Both the position numbers and the translations under genes were made by a program. Under the pieces are notes generated by a model. It saw only the letters and a list, made by a program, of their open reading frames with translations. It was not told where the DNA came from and ran no database searches. A stretch of DNA of 64,000 bases, taken from the NCBI GenBank assembly GCA_014529385.2, contig CM043958.1, positions 150,422,793-150,486,792 on the forward strand. Direction: 5' to 3'. Positions 44,504 through 55,478 of the stretch are shown piece by piece (positions within the stretch are counted from its first letter, which is position 1; the number at the start of each line of letters is the position of its first letter). The DNA is from Adiantum capillus-veneris. Lineage: Eukaryota > Streptophyta > Polypodiopsida > Polypodiales > Pteridaceae.

Positions 44504-45440
44504 CTTAAGAACAATTTTTGTGAAGATAAAAGCTCCATGTAATCGATCAAGTAACTCATCAATCCTTGGCATTGCATACTTATTCTTGACTGTTATTTGA
44601 TTCAATCCACGATAATCGATACAAAGACATAAAGTAGCATCCTTCTTTCGATTAAAGAGAACAAGAGTACTCCATGGAGAAACACTGGATCAAATAAAGC
44701 CTTGTTCAAGAAGTTGATTAAGTTTCTCTTTGAGTTCTGCAAACTCAGGTATTGACATTTTGTATGGTCTACACAACTCAGGTATTGACATTTTGTATGG
44801 TCTACACAACTGGTTGAGCTCCTCGAACAAGCTCTATTGCATGATCAACTTTACATTTAGGCGATGAAACTGTGAAAGTTCTTTGAGAAATACATTATCA
44901 AATTCTATTAGCCATTCGAGTTTAGGTGTGTCTAGCTTCTTCTCTGTAGGGTCAAGCTTTACTTTATAAATCATTTCATTCTTCCTGTAGCTCTTCATAA
45001 TTTTGGTAAAGTGCACTAGTTTAAGTTTAGATCCCCCCGTTTCCCAGTAACTGTAACTCTGAATTTTTGGTTATTTACAAAAGTCAATGAAGCATCTTTA
45101 GAATGTATATGAGCATCATTGGCCTTAAGCCAATCCATTCCTAGGATTCCATCATAGACAGGTATATGGGTAAGACTCTGAAGTGAGCATAAGTATTGTG
45201 ACCATCCAAAACAAAATTCAAGCTACTCACTAAAGTAGAAGATTTAACCTTCCTACCCGTAGCTAATTCCACTCTTAGGTCTAAATTAGGGTGTTCAAGC
45301 AGAATGATGTTTCTAATGCATCTAGGAGAGATGAAAGAATGTGTACTCCCAAAATCAATCAAGAAGGTAAAATGCTTACCTTGATACCATGCTAGGGTTT
45401 GAATTACTAAAAAATGTTTATTCACTCCTTGATGTCCGAT
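44504..45440 (-). pseudogene. pol: gypsy A protease and N-terminal RT
   Basis: Open part 45443-45141: GKHFTFLIDFGSTHSFISPR (retropepsin active site D-F-G for D-S-G) and VELATGRKVKSSTL. RT follows: [72 protein letters not shown]. The RT palm beyond SGY is missing because of the junction. A 33-bp tandem duplication lies at 44742-44810. Confidence 0.88.
44742..44810. repeat. 33-bp tandem duplication in RT
   Basis: CTCAGGTATTGACATTTTGT begins at 44744 and 44777. Confidence 0.93.
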
Positions 45441-46580
45441 CACATCATGAATATATGCATTTTCTTGATTCCCTCAGCCTCTAGCACCTTGAGCTCTATT
45501 AGCTTGAACTCTTTCCTGAGGTCTTTGATTCCCCCATCCTCTTGGATGAGGTTGACGATTGAGTTTATTCCCATTGTTGTTTTTGTTGTTGTTATAATTG
45601 ACAGGTGGTCCATTTTGGACAAAAGGTGGATTCCATGGTCTAAAGTTCCCTTGGTTTTGAGACTGTCTCTGATTTTGGTTAAACTTCTTTTGATTGAAGT
45701 TCCATTGAGTTGCAGACGGTCTAGGTCAAATTTTTGAAGCTCCAAATTGGGTCGAAGTTTCTGGGTTCATAATTTCCCATCTTGTGAAGCTTTAATTGTT
45801 GAGTGGACAACCTGTGGACTGATGCTTAGGATCAAGACAAGTATAACACATATGATCTCGTTTGGCCTTCATACGTAATAAGTTCTCTCTTCTTTGCTAT
45901 GAATTCCCAGACCTTTATTCCTCCTTGGGACGAGGTATTTTGATTTCACAAATAGGAGCAAGTTCTGGTTTTCTTTTTCCACTATTTGAAACTCTAGCTC
46001 TATAGGTTTCCTGCATCAAGGACATCTGCAAAGTTGGTAAGACGAAGACTCTGAAGTCTGGCCTTCATAAGGTTGTGTAATCCTAACATGAATCGAGCTA
46101 CTTTGACTTCTTGTGTCATTGTTGCTAGTGTATATTTGGCAAGAATAAAAAAATATTTACAATAAAACTCTAGATCTCTGGTTCCTTGAGTACAATCAAG
46201 AAACTCATTCATACGGTCCAAATGATATACTTTGTTTTGATAGTTCTTCTTGAGTTGAGTCTTGAGATAATTCAAAGTTGTTGCATTTAGCTCAACATCG
46301 TTCTCTGTGCAGTGGTCTCTCCACCAATGTTAGGCTATCTTTTTAATTTGAACTTAGCAATAATAGCCTTGTTCTATGTAGATGAATGAGCCAAATCTAA
46401 GTATTCATCCATGCGTTCAATCCAATCCTCAAGAACTTTGCCTACATCTTTTCTTTCTTTGCTAAAATTCCCAAGTTGAGACTTGCGAAGCATAGCATCA
46501 ATGTCCCTATCAATGATGGTATGTTGAGGTGAAATAGGCGCATTGGCATTTGTAGCGGTTGTATTTCCTTTAGGAGGCAT
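45441..46580 (-). pseudogene. gag: gypsy A gag
   Basis: ATG at 46580 (MPPKGNTTATNANAPIS), DIDAMLRKSQLGNFSKERK, VLEDWIERMDEYLDL; after a shift, NYQNKVYHLDRMNEFLDC and QEVKVARFMLGLHN (capsid); zinc knuckle CYTCLDPKHQSTGC (CX2CX4HX4C, about 45820-45861); then an Asn/Gln-rich linker (NQNQRQSQNQGNFRP) to PR. The intact knuckle is the best-preserved part. Homologous to the gag at 661-1717. Confidence 0.88.
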
Positions 46581-46739
46581 GGTAACTTATTGCACCATAT
46601 CAACCAAGGTCATTCTTAGTACAATATTCTAGTTCCCTCAAAGTCCCTCTTAGCAAAATAAAATAGTAAATTGAGAATAAGACAAGAGAGTAGGAGAAAG
46701 ATTAATGAATCAATTAAATCAATTCTATATCGCAAAATT

Positions 46740-48605
46740 TTTGAGATTCAAAATTATACAATGTGTTTTGAAAGTTTCTAAAAATTCATAATGTCTCTGA
46801 CATAATGCACTCTGTAGTAGCCATTGTGATATCCTTCCACCAATAGGATCATAAATGTCCTATTTTGGAAGTATATCGAATGGGTGATCCAATAATCCTT
46901 CTTGATCTTTGGTTGAAACATTTCCTCTTTGGCATGTGAATCGTACCACTCTTGAGTAAGTTAACGGTTGGCTAACAATACTCCCATTTTGTTGTGAATT
47001 ATTGTCTTTTTGTAATTGACATAATTGTCAAAGTAGGTAGAGTCCTTGGGAAACACGTCTGATATGTCCCATCCATCAGAGCTGTGTATGTTTGCACAAT
47101 CTGCAAGGCACTGGGGTCTATTATATGTATTGTACAAAATTTTTACATGGTAAGGGTTGTGGATTATGAGTTTCCCAACAAAGAAAAACTTACAAGGTAC
47201 TGGCTAAAGGAATGTTGGTCATTGGTCTGACATTGACGACCCCATACATTGAACATGACAATACCGAAACATCCATTGGCCATCACTAAGGGTAGTATGT
47301 TCCTAGCTATCCAAGTTTCCTTCATCGGTATCAAGGTAAGTTTGTAAACATTTATATAGAACATTTGGTTGGTAATAATGAATTTTTTTTCCAACTTGGA
47401 CTGAACCCATTCGATACTCCCAACGGATGAGGATTTATGTTGGGGTGGTGTAAACTCTGGGTATCCTATAGTGTAATGGTACCAAGCTCGGAATGCATTT
47501 GACACAATATAATCCCTGGATAGTAACCTTCTCTTCTCTGTCCCATCATTGCACTTTGACTCATGTCTGAGGATGCTCTTTCACCATAAGGTGAGAGAGA
47601 ATATTTTCCCATATCCCTCAAGGTAAGATGTCAGTCATCTACACACACATCCCATTGCTCAAGTTAGTTAAAATTGATAAAACAAAAGCCCAAAATCAAA
47701 GATTATGATCTTAAAACAATATGAATTATATAAAAATCAAGTTATTACCATAAGAGTCAAAAGGTTACCTATTACTTTGAAGGAGGTACGTAAATGCAAA
47801 AAGGTCGTATGAACCAATTCTTGGTTCCTATAATCAAAGTTCTACCCTTGTATTTGTTTATATCTCGGGTCTCAAAGTTTAGAACTTCTACTTGTGCACT
47901 GAGATTCACCTCCTCCTTCTTATACCACTCTTCCCCTCAAGATACATCCATGGGTGGTATTGCATTAAAGCAATTTACATGAGTGTGTCATTCATTTCCA
48001 TCATCTCTATAGAAATACATACTTGAGTTCACTGCCATTGGATATTCTTGAGCAAAGTTACTAATGCATATAGGCTTCTCATAGTCATCAAAGGTGGTAG
48101 TGTCATTGTGAGGATTGGTCTCAAGAATAGGTCCGTAGACTCTGTTGAACCAGTCGTCCTGAGATACATAATAGAATCGATTGCTGCCATTTGACTTCTT
48201 CCAAACCTTGATTCTAACTTTTTCATAGAAGCCATATCTTTGATTAAGCATGAGGACCTTTCTACTAAGAATGATCTCTCGACTTGGTATGTCCAGAAGT
48301 GAGCACAAATTAAGGTAAAGAACATATCCCTGTACTTTGACGTCGCCTTCTTGAATCTTCTCCTTGACCCAGATCTGTGGGTCGTTGACCATATACCTAT
48401 CTGGCACTTGAGTTTGATGTTTAGGTTGTGCTTCAACATACAATTCCCATGCTACATAAGTGTTTGGAACAAGGTAATCTCTAGCCTCCTTTGAAGCTCG
48501 AACCACTTCAACTCTCCAATGAACATTGAATCCAACCGCATAGTTGAAAAATACTTTTGGTGTAAAATTATTTGGGAGTTTATCTACACGATTAAAAATA
48601 TCCAT
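46740..48605 (-). pseudogene. broken gene of unknown identity, possibly captured host sequence
   Basis: A 205-residue open frame (48605-47988) begins MDIFNRVDKLPNNFTPKVFF and contains FNVHWRVEVVRASKEARDYL, YVAWELYVEAQPKHQTQ and KKSNGSNRFYYVSQDDWFN. Beyond its stop, readable sequence continues to about 47765 (EEVNLSAQVEVLNFETRDIN, KNWFIRPFCIYVPPSK) and ends at GTAATA. A possible intron ends TGTGTGTAG/ATG at about 47640; the next part has GIWENILSHL, which resembles an F-box start, then an open frame 47505-47164 (AFRAWYHYTIGYPEF...) and words to about 46760 (KDSTYFDNYVNYKKT). Composition differs from neighbouring retroelement genes. I recognise no retroelement domain; the F-box reading is tentative. 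Confidence 0.45.
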
Positions 48606-49330
48606 CTAAAACAAGACAAGGAGAAAAGACTTAGTACACGTGTATACCAAAATTGAGTATAAGCTCGTTGTTCATCAAAATTCATTTTTTAAAATTTCTT
48701 TACCATATTATTGATGTTTTTGGGTCAGCTCTCTCAATACTCTTTTAACTCTCATGAATGGGTATTCTCTTAGACCTCTCACATGAAAACGTGGTCTGTA
48801 GTTATCTTTCAGCTTTTACTTCCCTATGACAGCTACAAGTGCTTGAAAAATTTTGGCAACTTAATAAGAAGAGGAAACAATTATCATAGACAGACTATAA
48901 AAGAGAGCATGTAAGGGAAAAATTGTTGTACAATGAGAAAAGGGAAAATATTTTGATTTCTCAAATCAACATTGTAGATGCGGAGAAAGATATAGGAAGA
49001 TGTGAGGGATCAAGCTACTAAGAACCAAGCCTATGACAAAAATCATGGGGAAAACATAGTTTTTGATGAGCTAAACGGTAGTGATTGTGTTAAAGATAGA
49101 ATGATGGGTATATACCTCACCCTGCAATCAAAACAAAACAAAAAGAAGAAATGTAATAAAAAATAGAGAATAAAGAGTCATCCATGACACAAACAAATAG
49201 GAGAGCTAAATATCAAGAGTTGAGGTGAACCTTGAAAGAGGCATGAACTATGTAAATAGAGTAAAAAAATGACACAGATAGTGATTCCACGAGTGTTCCA
49301 TCTCATTATAAGAAATATACCCTACAAAAT
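48606..49330. other. unassigned AT-rich stretch
   Basis: No coding motif or repeat was recognised between the unknown gene and the old gypsy B copy. Confidence 0.4.
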
Positions 49331-50465
49331 AGAAGGATCATAGTGGAGCATCGCACTAGACAACCTAAGGAACCAAGGAAATTTTACGAGGGATTAGAGA
49401 ATGCTGAGAAGATTGACCTAGCAGAACCTAAGAAAGAACCAAAACTTATATATATTGCAAATGATTTATCGCCAGAAGAAGAGGAAATTCTCATACCAAC
49501 TTTAAAAGAGTATAGGGATGTCTTTGCATGGTCATACAAAGACCTCAAGTGTGTGGATCATGACATTTGTAAAAATAAACTACCTACAAGAGATGATACC
49601 AAACCAAGCAGAAAACGACCCTACACCTATAATGAGATCTTTGCCAAGAAAATCAAAGAGAAGATAAAGAATCTCAAAGAAGCCAAATTCATTTATGAAA
49701 TTGAACACGTAGAATATGTATCTCAAATTGTGGTAGTACCTACTAAGAAACATGGGAAATTGAGAGTGTGTGACAATCTTAAAAAAGGTGAATACAACAA
49801 CCATTAGAGAAAACTACCCTCTTTCTATCACTAATCATGTCTTAGAGAGAGGCCAGAAAAGAAGCGTATAACTTTCTAAATGGATTTTTAGTTTATAATC
49901 AAAGGCCATTGATCCAAAGGAGCACCATAAAATAGATTTTGTTATTGAACGGGAAATATTTTCCTGCAGGGTCATGCCTTTTGGGTTGATGATATCTCTA
50001 GCTATTTTTTAGAGGTTAATGATTATGCTTTGAAGAAATATGTACATAACTTCCTACAAGTTTACATGGATGAGAAATGGCACCTATATAGGATTTGTAT
50101 AAATCCTGAGAAATGTGTATTCATGTGGTTATGCAGGGTAGGATTCTTGGACATATAGTTTCTAAAAGTGGAATTGCTATAGATATGGAAGTTATGGCCA
50201 TTACAAAAATTCCTAGACCCACAAATGTAAGGGGAATTCAAGCCTTCATGGGACATTATGGATATTATCAAAGATCTATCTACATGTATTCTATGATTGC
50301 CAAACCTATATATAGCTTGATCACTCTATTTGTTGCAACAAAAGAATGTAAAAAGTCATTTCAAAAGCTTAAGCAAGCTCTATCATCTATTCTATTACTA
50401 AAAGCTTTGGATTGGAATAAAATTTTCCAGGTGCATGTTGATGCTTTCAATTTTGAAGTTGGATT

Positions 50466-50530
50466 CATATTGGCCCAACTAGGAGACAAAACATATTGGA
50501 TGCATATTGGCCAACTAGGAGACAAAACAA
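50466..50530. repeat. 37-bp tandem duplication in RNase H
   Basis: CATATTGG(C)CCAACTAGGA begins at 50466 and 50503. Confidence 0.9.
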
Positions 50531-50644
50531 TGGATTTCAAATTTCATATGCTAGTAGACAATTGAATACAGGCAAGAAGAATTACACCACAACAAAAAGA
50601 GAGGGCTATGGAATGATTTGTGTTGTTGAAAAATTTTCACACTA

Positions 50645-50755
50645 CTTATTAGCCAATAAGTTTATGTTCTTTGTAGATCACAAGGCACTACTTTGCCTAC
50701 TTATTAGCCAATAAGTTTATGTTCTTTGTAGATCACAAGGCACTACTCTGCCTAC
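50645..50755. repeat. 55-bp tandem duplication in RNase H
   Basis: CTTATTAGCCAATAAGTTTA begins at 50645 and 50700. Confidence 0.93.
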
Positions 50756-51379
50756 TCAATAAGCCATGTAATACGGGCATGATTGTAAGACGATTCATCA
50801 TTTTAGTAGAGTTTGCTTTGATAGTGGTTGTTGAAAAGGGCACCACTCATCAAAGGGTTGATCACTTGTTTAGGATATCCACTAGAGAAATTCCCAAGGG
50901 AGTTAATGATGATGTTCCCAATGGTTACCTATCATCCGTAGGAATGATTCCTAGATGGTCAAAAAAATTGCTTACGCTGATGACCATAGAACATGTAGGT
51001 CCTCAGACTTCTCCTTCTATAAAATCAAAATTGATTGAGCAATATTCTTTGTATGAATTTTTAGTAGGAAGATTATACTAGAAAAACAAGGATGGAGTTT
51101 ACTTTTTTGCGTAAACCTAGAGGAATAAGCCAACTACTTTAATCAAGCTCATACAATAGTAATTTGAATCCATTTTATAGAAGACCGAACCATGAAACGG
51201 CTTACATGGTTGGGAGTATATTAGCCATCCATAAGGGGAGATGTTTACACTTATGTAGAATAATGTCTTCATTGCAAAAAATGATCACCTATGCCTCATG
51301 CTACTTTGTTCTACATATCCATACTACCAGTTGTATAGAAGAAGAAAAGATCAATAGGTGAGACTATGTGCCAAAAAAG

Positions 51380-51540
51380 AGGAATATATTCCAATTCTAG
51401 AGCAAGTACATATAGGTCTAGCAGGGGGTTGTTTTGCTCATGAAACCACGTCAAGAGAAATATTGATGGCTCGCATTTGGTGGCCAACATTGTTTGTTGA
51501 TGTCAAAGAGTTTGTAAAACAATGCCATTGTTGAACTTGA
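51380..51540 (+). pseudogene. integrase zinc-binding domain, older gypsy B copy
   Basis: LEQVHIGLAGGCFAHETTSR, EILMARIWWPTLF and EFVKQCHCC give the HHCC order with the final cysteines. Typical of Tat/Athila integrase (GG.F....T..KIL..GYWWPT). The catalytic core that should follow is missing. Confidence 0.85.
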
Positions 51541-51838
51541 AGTTGTTTTGTAAAGTTCTTGCTTAGTCAAATAATGCTTCATCAATGATTTCTTAGTTAG
51601 ATAGTACTATGTCCGATAGTTGAGTCAAATGATATATCAAGAACTAAGTGTTTGTAAATACTTTCAGGTCAAGTAGCTTTAAAATGTATGGGTGTGTCTC
51701 TAGCAAGTTTGTGTTTTTGGGATGTAGTCGTGAGAAAGATGATGTAATTTTCTTAATAAGTCAAAATCTATTTGCAATGTCCAATTCTCTATTTCTCTAC
51801 TCTGATCAAATTCTCAGTGTATCTTCTTACTGAGTTGC
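51541..51838. other. unrelated ~300-bp sequence in place of the integrase core
   Basis: Sequence between the zinc domain and the integrase C-terminus shows no integrase words and is AT-rich. It may be filler from a deletion with repair, or part of another repeat. Confidence 0.5.
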
Positions 51839-52680
51839 AAAAGAGCTCGAGTGGATGGGCCACAAACTGTTTAAAAAACTATAGAACCTAGAACAATTGG
51901 ATGAGCTAAGACTTGCACCCATTGTATATGTTTATGCTCAAAAGAGGAAACAACAACAATTCTTTCACACCTAGTGACCAACATCTTTAAAAGCAGAGAC
52001 CTTAGTGTTGATTTATTCTTGAAAGTAGTACATTCCAAATTCAAAATAAAGAAAATGGTCTATTTGTGATTGAAAGCATTTCACTTAGTGGGGCTATGAA
52101 ATTGACCACTCTAGATGGAGAAGTCATGGAAAATTTGGTTGTCGATTATGAAAATATAACCTACCATTAACCAATAATCTTCTAAAAAAGGATGCATGTA
52201 GCTAACGAACAGAGGATCAAGCACCAACAAATAATTGATGAAGCAGAAGAGGAAGCTCGCATCAGGGCATTGAAGGAAAAGCAGTGATGTGACCATAGGA
52301 AGAACCAATTCTAATCAACACATTGCAGATTCAAGCTCTAAAACTTCACTCTACAACCCTAGCAAAAGATCAAGTGGAAATGGATAATGAATGGTTAGAT
52401 GGACTTGACACGAGGATAATAGTGGAATTGAAAGATGGATTTGGGATTAATGCCTTGGTGGATACAAGTGCTAGGATCAATGTAGCCAACTATTCTACTT
52501 ACCAAAAAGCCACTACAAAACCCTTAGAATATTTTTGTACCAAAGTCAAAGCTTCTCACAAGGAATTTACTCTAACTTTGGGTATGATTAATCTCAACCT
52601 TTTGGTGAATGGATTTCCTTATCCAAACAATTTTATTTACATTCTAGACAAGCTTATGAATGAAGACATGGTATTGTGAG
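51839..52680 (+). pseudogene. integrase C-terminus and second protease-like domain, older copy
   Basis: LEWMGHKLFKKL, LEQLDELRLAPIVYVYAQKR (integrase C-terminal helix), LFVIESISLSGAMKLTTLDG, a Gln/Glu/Ala helix (QQIIDEAEEEARIRALKEKQ), then the open frame 52323-52679 with ELKDGFGINALVDTSARINV (Asp at 52461; D-T-S for D-T-G), VKASHKEFTLTLGMINLN and FPYPNNFIYILDKL. The order and spacing follow the copy at 42970-44500, though residues have diverged strongly. Confidence 0.75.
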
Positions 52681-53516
52681 TTCCATGATGAAAATCTACA
52701 AGGTAGTTCAAGTTTGGGACACTATAATCTTGGAACTTTCACTCAAAAGTGGACAATTGCAAGTATCATTTGTATATAGCAAGGAGTGAAAAGTTGTACT
52801 ACAGAATTCTAAGTAAACAAAACCATGTTGAATCATTCCACTTGCATCACAAGGGGCTCCACAATACAATGCCCTACCCAAGGTATATCCTCACATGATA
52901 GGCATGCAAGGAACTAGGAAATATTGGGTGCCAAAATCTCAATTGCAAGCAAAACCCAAAAAGATTTGGATGCCCAGATAACCTAATACAATAGACTTCA
53001 AGTACTCCCATTGTACACATGCTACTTACAACCCAAGATACCATCTTATACTAGGAGGAACAAGCAATGAGTACCACCACTTGCAACTAAATGGGTCTAG
53101 AAGTCAAAGAATCGTCCACAAGTCCAAGCACTAGAAGAGACATCATATAAGTGGGTGCTAAAGATTTGACAGTCAAAGCAACAAATTGATCATCAAATCC
53201 ACCACAGTGGCTGTTTACACTCTCCTATCAAATAACATCTTGACATGCTACAAAATCTTCTATTAATGAGATACCACACACAAGAAGCTTTAACACTCAG
53301 AACTCTTGAGTAACCCACTCAAGACCCTCCTCTTGCACAACATAGTATTTTAAATTGAATTGATATCATGAACATGGTAGAGCTAATTCAAGCTATGCAT
53401 AGACACAATTTTTAGACCCATGCACTACACTACCCAAGCCACCACGTTTTGTCTTGGAGGATTCCAAATAGCAGGGGAAGGCATTCTAGATGCAAACCCA
53501 ACTACTTAAATACTGC
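52681..53516 (+). other. unassigned stretch
   Basis: Short readable plus-strand words (GTRKYWVPKSQLQAKPKKIW near 52915) hint at a decayed gag-like sequence, but there is no supporting context. Confidence 0.3.
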
Positions 53517-53854
53517 TGTTAAAAGGGAAATTTTTGAGGAGTCAATTTAGTGTTTATATGCTAATGTGTGACTTTTTAGCCATATCAATTTAATATACCC
53601 TTTTGAATCACGAGAATGGGGAAATAATGTGTTACCATATATGAGTAGTGATGTGTGTGAACACACTTAGGATCACCGAGGCATTTTTAACCCCACTAGG
53701 AGGTTTTTTCCCCTGTGCATTGCATATATGCCCATCATTCTAGAGATGAATTATCTTTCCATTGTGCCCTAAGCAATACACTCTATGTTGCATGCCTTGA
53801 GCTTTTTCATCTTCTCCAAGCTATGTGTGTTTACCTGCAACCCTAAATCCAACA
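53517..53854 (+). repeat. 5' LTR of the copia (left edge inferred)
   Basis: Begins TGTTAAAAGGGAAATTTTT and ends AAATCCAACA just before the PBS. No second LTR is in the window. Confidence 0.55.
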
Positions 53855-53856
53855 AT

Positions 53857-53868
53857 CGGTATCAGAGC
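53857..53868 (+). promoter_or_regulatory. primer binding site, initiator tRNA-Met type
   Basis: CGGTATCAGAGC, one change from TGGTATCAGAGC. Confidence 0.8.
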
Positions 53869-54159
53869 AGGTTGCATCTTGTCGAGCATAGCTGTTAGCC
53901 TCACTTTCTTTGATTTGGGTGAGCTTTGGTAAGCATCAGCAGGTCAAAAAATACTTTGGGATTCATTTGGGCTCATTTCGGTCTCTATTTCCGCTACAAG
54001 TTGTACTACTCAAGCAATTTCATCCTTTTGTGTATAATTTTTGTCAATGAAATTTCCTGCAAAATAGGTCCCTTATAGTCTTGTTTGGGTTGTGCTACAT
54101 AGCACGTTATGGTCCTAATTTGTTTTTTCTCTTTCTAGGCAGGGTGCAGTCACTCGCCA

Positions 54160-55478
54160 TGGCTGACAAAACAACAACACAAATGTTTTCAAGATGTTTT
54201 GTTGTGTTGAGGATAAACTAGATGGGGATAATTGCCTAATGTGGGCTTACATGATGCAACATGTTCTTGTGTCAAAAGGAGTTTGGAATTTTGTGTAGGG
54301 TATTGATGTACATCCGCCTTCTGTGGATACATGATCTCTTGAGGATGTTGTATGATTTGGTGGCATGAATGTTGCTGCTAGAGTTGTTTTTGATTAGTAT
54401 CATTGGGATGTTGGAGATGCATAGGCTCATGCATTGATTTCATTATTTGTGAATCACACTATGAATCCTCACATTTGCTCAACTAAATCAGCAAAACAGG
54501 CTTGGGATTTCTTGCAAGTCATAATGAGGCTAAAATTGCATTACATTGCGTAAAGAGCTGGAGTCAAAGCTTATGCATGAGGAAGATGACATGGAAATTT
54601 TACTTATTGGTATTAAGGATATTAATGAGCAACTCATTTTTGTAGGAGAAGTCATTTTTCACTTGTGCAAACTGTTCTTGATGCATTGTTGCATTCTTAC
54701 CAAACTTTTGCTAGTACATGGAGACTTATGACCCAAGGAAATCTTGATGTTGTCAAGTTTAATGCATTATTCACATTGTTGTTGCAAGAATCTCTTTCAA
54801 GAAAGAACATGTCCAGATAGTGTGCAGTTAAACATGCCTTTGTTGCAACTCAAAGAAAAGGTGGTAACAAAAATGTAGCGTTCTTCAACAAGTGGGAAAT
54901 TGTTCCTAATTCTTTTGCTAGCAACACCTTGTCTGGGAATTTTGGTGATAAAGGAAAAGAGAATATGCGGTTCCATTGTTGCAAGTCTAATAATCACTTG
55001 ATAAAGCAATTGTACCAACAATGCCTCTTATCTGACCAAGGGAATTGGAAAGATTTTGTTGAATGTTGTGAATGGCATCTCTTTCACACTTGTTGATGCA
55101 CTTTATGTACTTGGGATTAAAAGAACCCTTTGTCTATTTTTGCAGTTTCTAGACTTGGTCTTGTTGTCATATTTGTGGATGATCTAAGTTTTGGCACGAT
55201 AAAATTGTTGCATCTAGCATTTTGTGTCATGGGCTATATAAGGTCAATTTGTATGACAATAATGGGAAGAATTTTTCAAATGTAGTTGTGGATTCAAAGG
55301 CTATTTCAGATGCAAAACTTTGGCATGCACGTTTTGGGCAACTAAATTTGACCAGTTTGTTGTGTTTGCAAAAATTTGATATGGTTGCTTCTTTTCTACC
55401 TCTTGAAGAACATTTGAAGCATGCTTGTGAAGGCTATATTCTGGGTAAAATGTAGCATTTGAAGTTTCCAAAGGATGG
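54160..55478 (+). pseudogene. gag: copia gag and pre-integrase fragment
   Basis: KLDGDNCLMWAYMMQHVLVS and KGVWNFV open the capsid domain; broken frames follow with CAKSNNHLIKQL-like residues near 54970 where a zinc knuckle is expected. The GAG_pre-integrase domain is readable at 55222-55455: LWHARFGQLNLTSLLCLQKF and HACEGYILGKM, followed by a stop and KFPKDG at the insertion site. Protease is hard to recognise. The family matches the minus-strand pol at 33885-35610. Confidence 0.8.

Larger units (their letters stand above)
44500..46582 (-). mobile_element. gypsy A, 5' coding part (gag, PR, RT start)
   Basis: Minus-strand Ty3/gypsy related to the element at 661-2282. No PBS or LTR was found upstream of gag (46583-46740), and the RT stops at the junction near 44500. 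Confidence 0.85.
49343..51110 (+). pseudogene. pol: gypsy B RT and RNase H, older copy
   Basis: Open 49343-49807: EILIPTLKEYRDVFAWSYKD, KIKEKIKNLKEAKFIYEIEH and YVSQIVVVPTKKHGKLRVC (N-terminal RT). Then broken words AIDPKEHHKIDFVIE, CRVMPFGL and VYMDE, where YMDD is expected. After a deletion: GRILGHIVSKSGIAID, GIQAFMGHYGYYQRSI, LDWNKIFQVHVDA, NTGKKNYTTTKREGYGMI and ANKFMFFVDHKALL (RT thumb and RNase H). Two tandem duplications (50466-50530, 50645-50755) lie within RNase H. Confidence 0.88.
49331..52680 (+). mobile_element. older gypsy B copy: RT, RNase H, IN, PR2
   Basis: Plus-strand fragment of the same family as the elements at 35611 and 55479. The start (DLSPEEEEILIPTLKEYRDV) matches sequence at about 63730-63790. 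It lacks LTRs, gag and the first protease, and the integrase core has been lost (51540-51840). More decayed than the other two copies. Confidence 0.85.
53517..55478 (+). mobile_element. 5' half of a copia element
   Basis: LTR, PBS, gag, and pol up to the pre-integrase domain, then broken exactly by the gypsy B 5' LTR. The last protein word, FPKDG, is where the minus-strand pol at 35610 begins (GSIK...). Confidence 0.82.
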
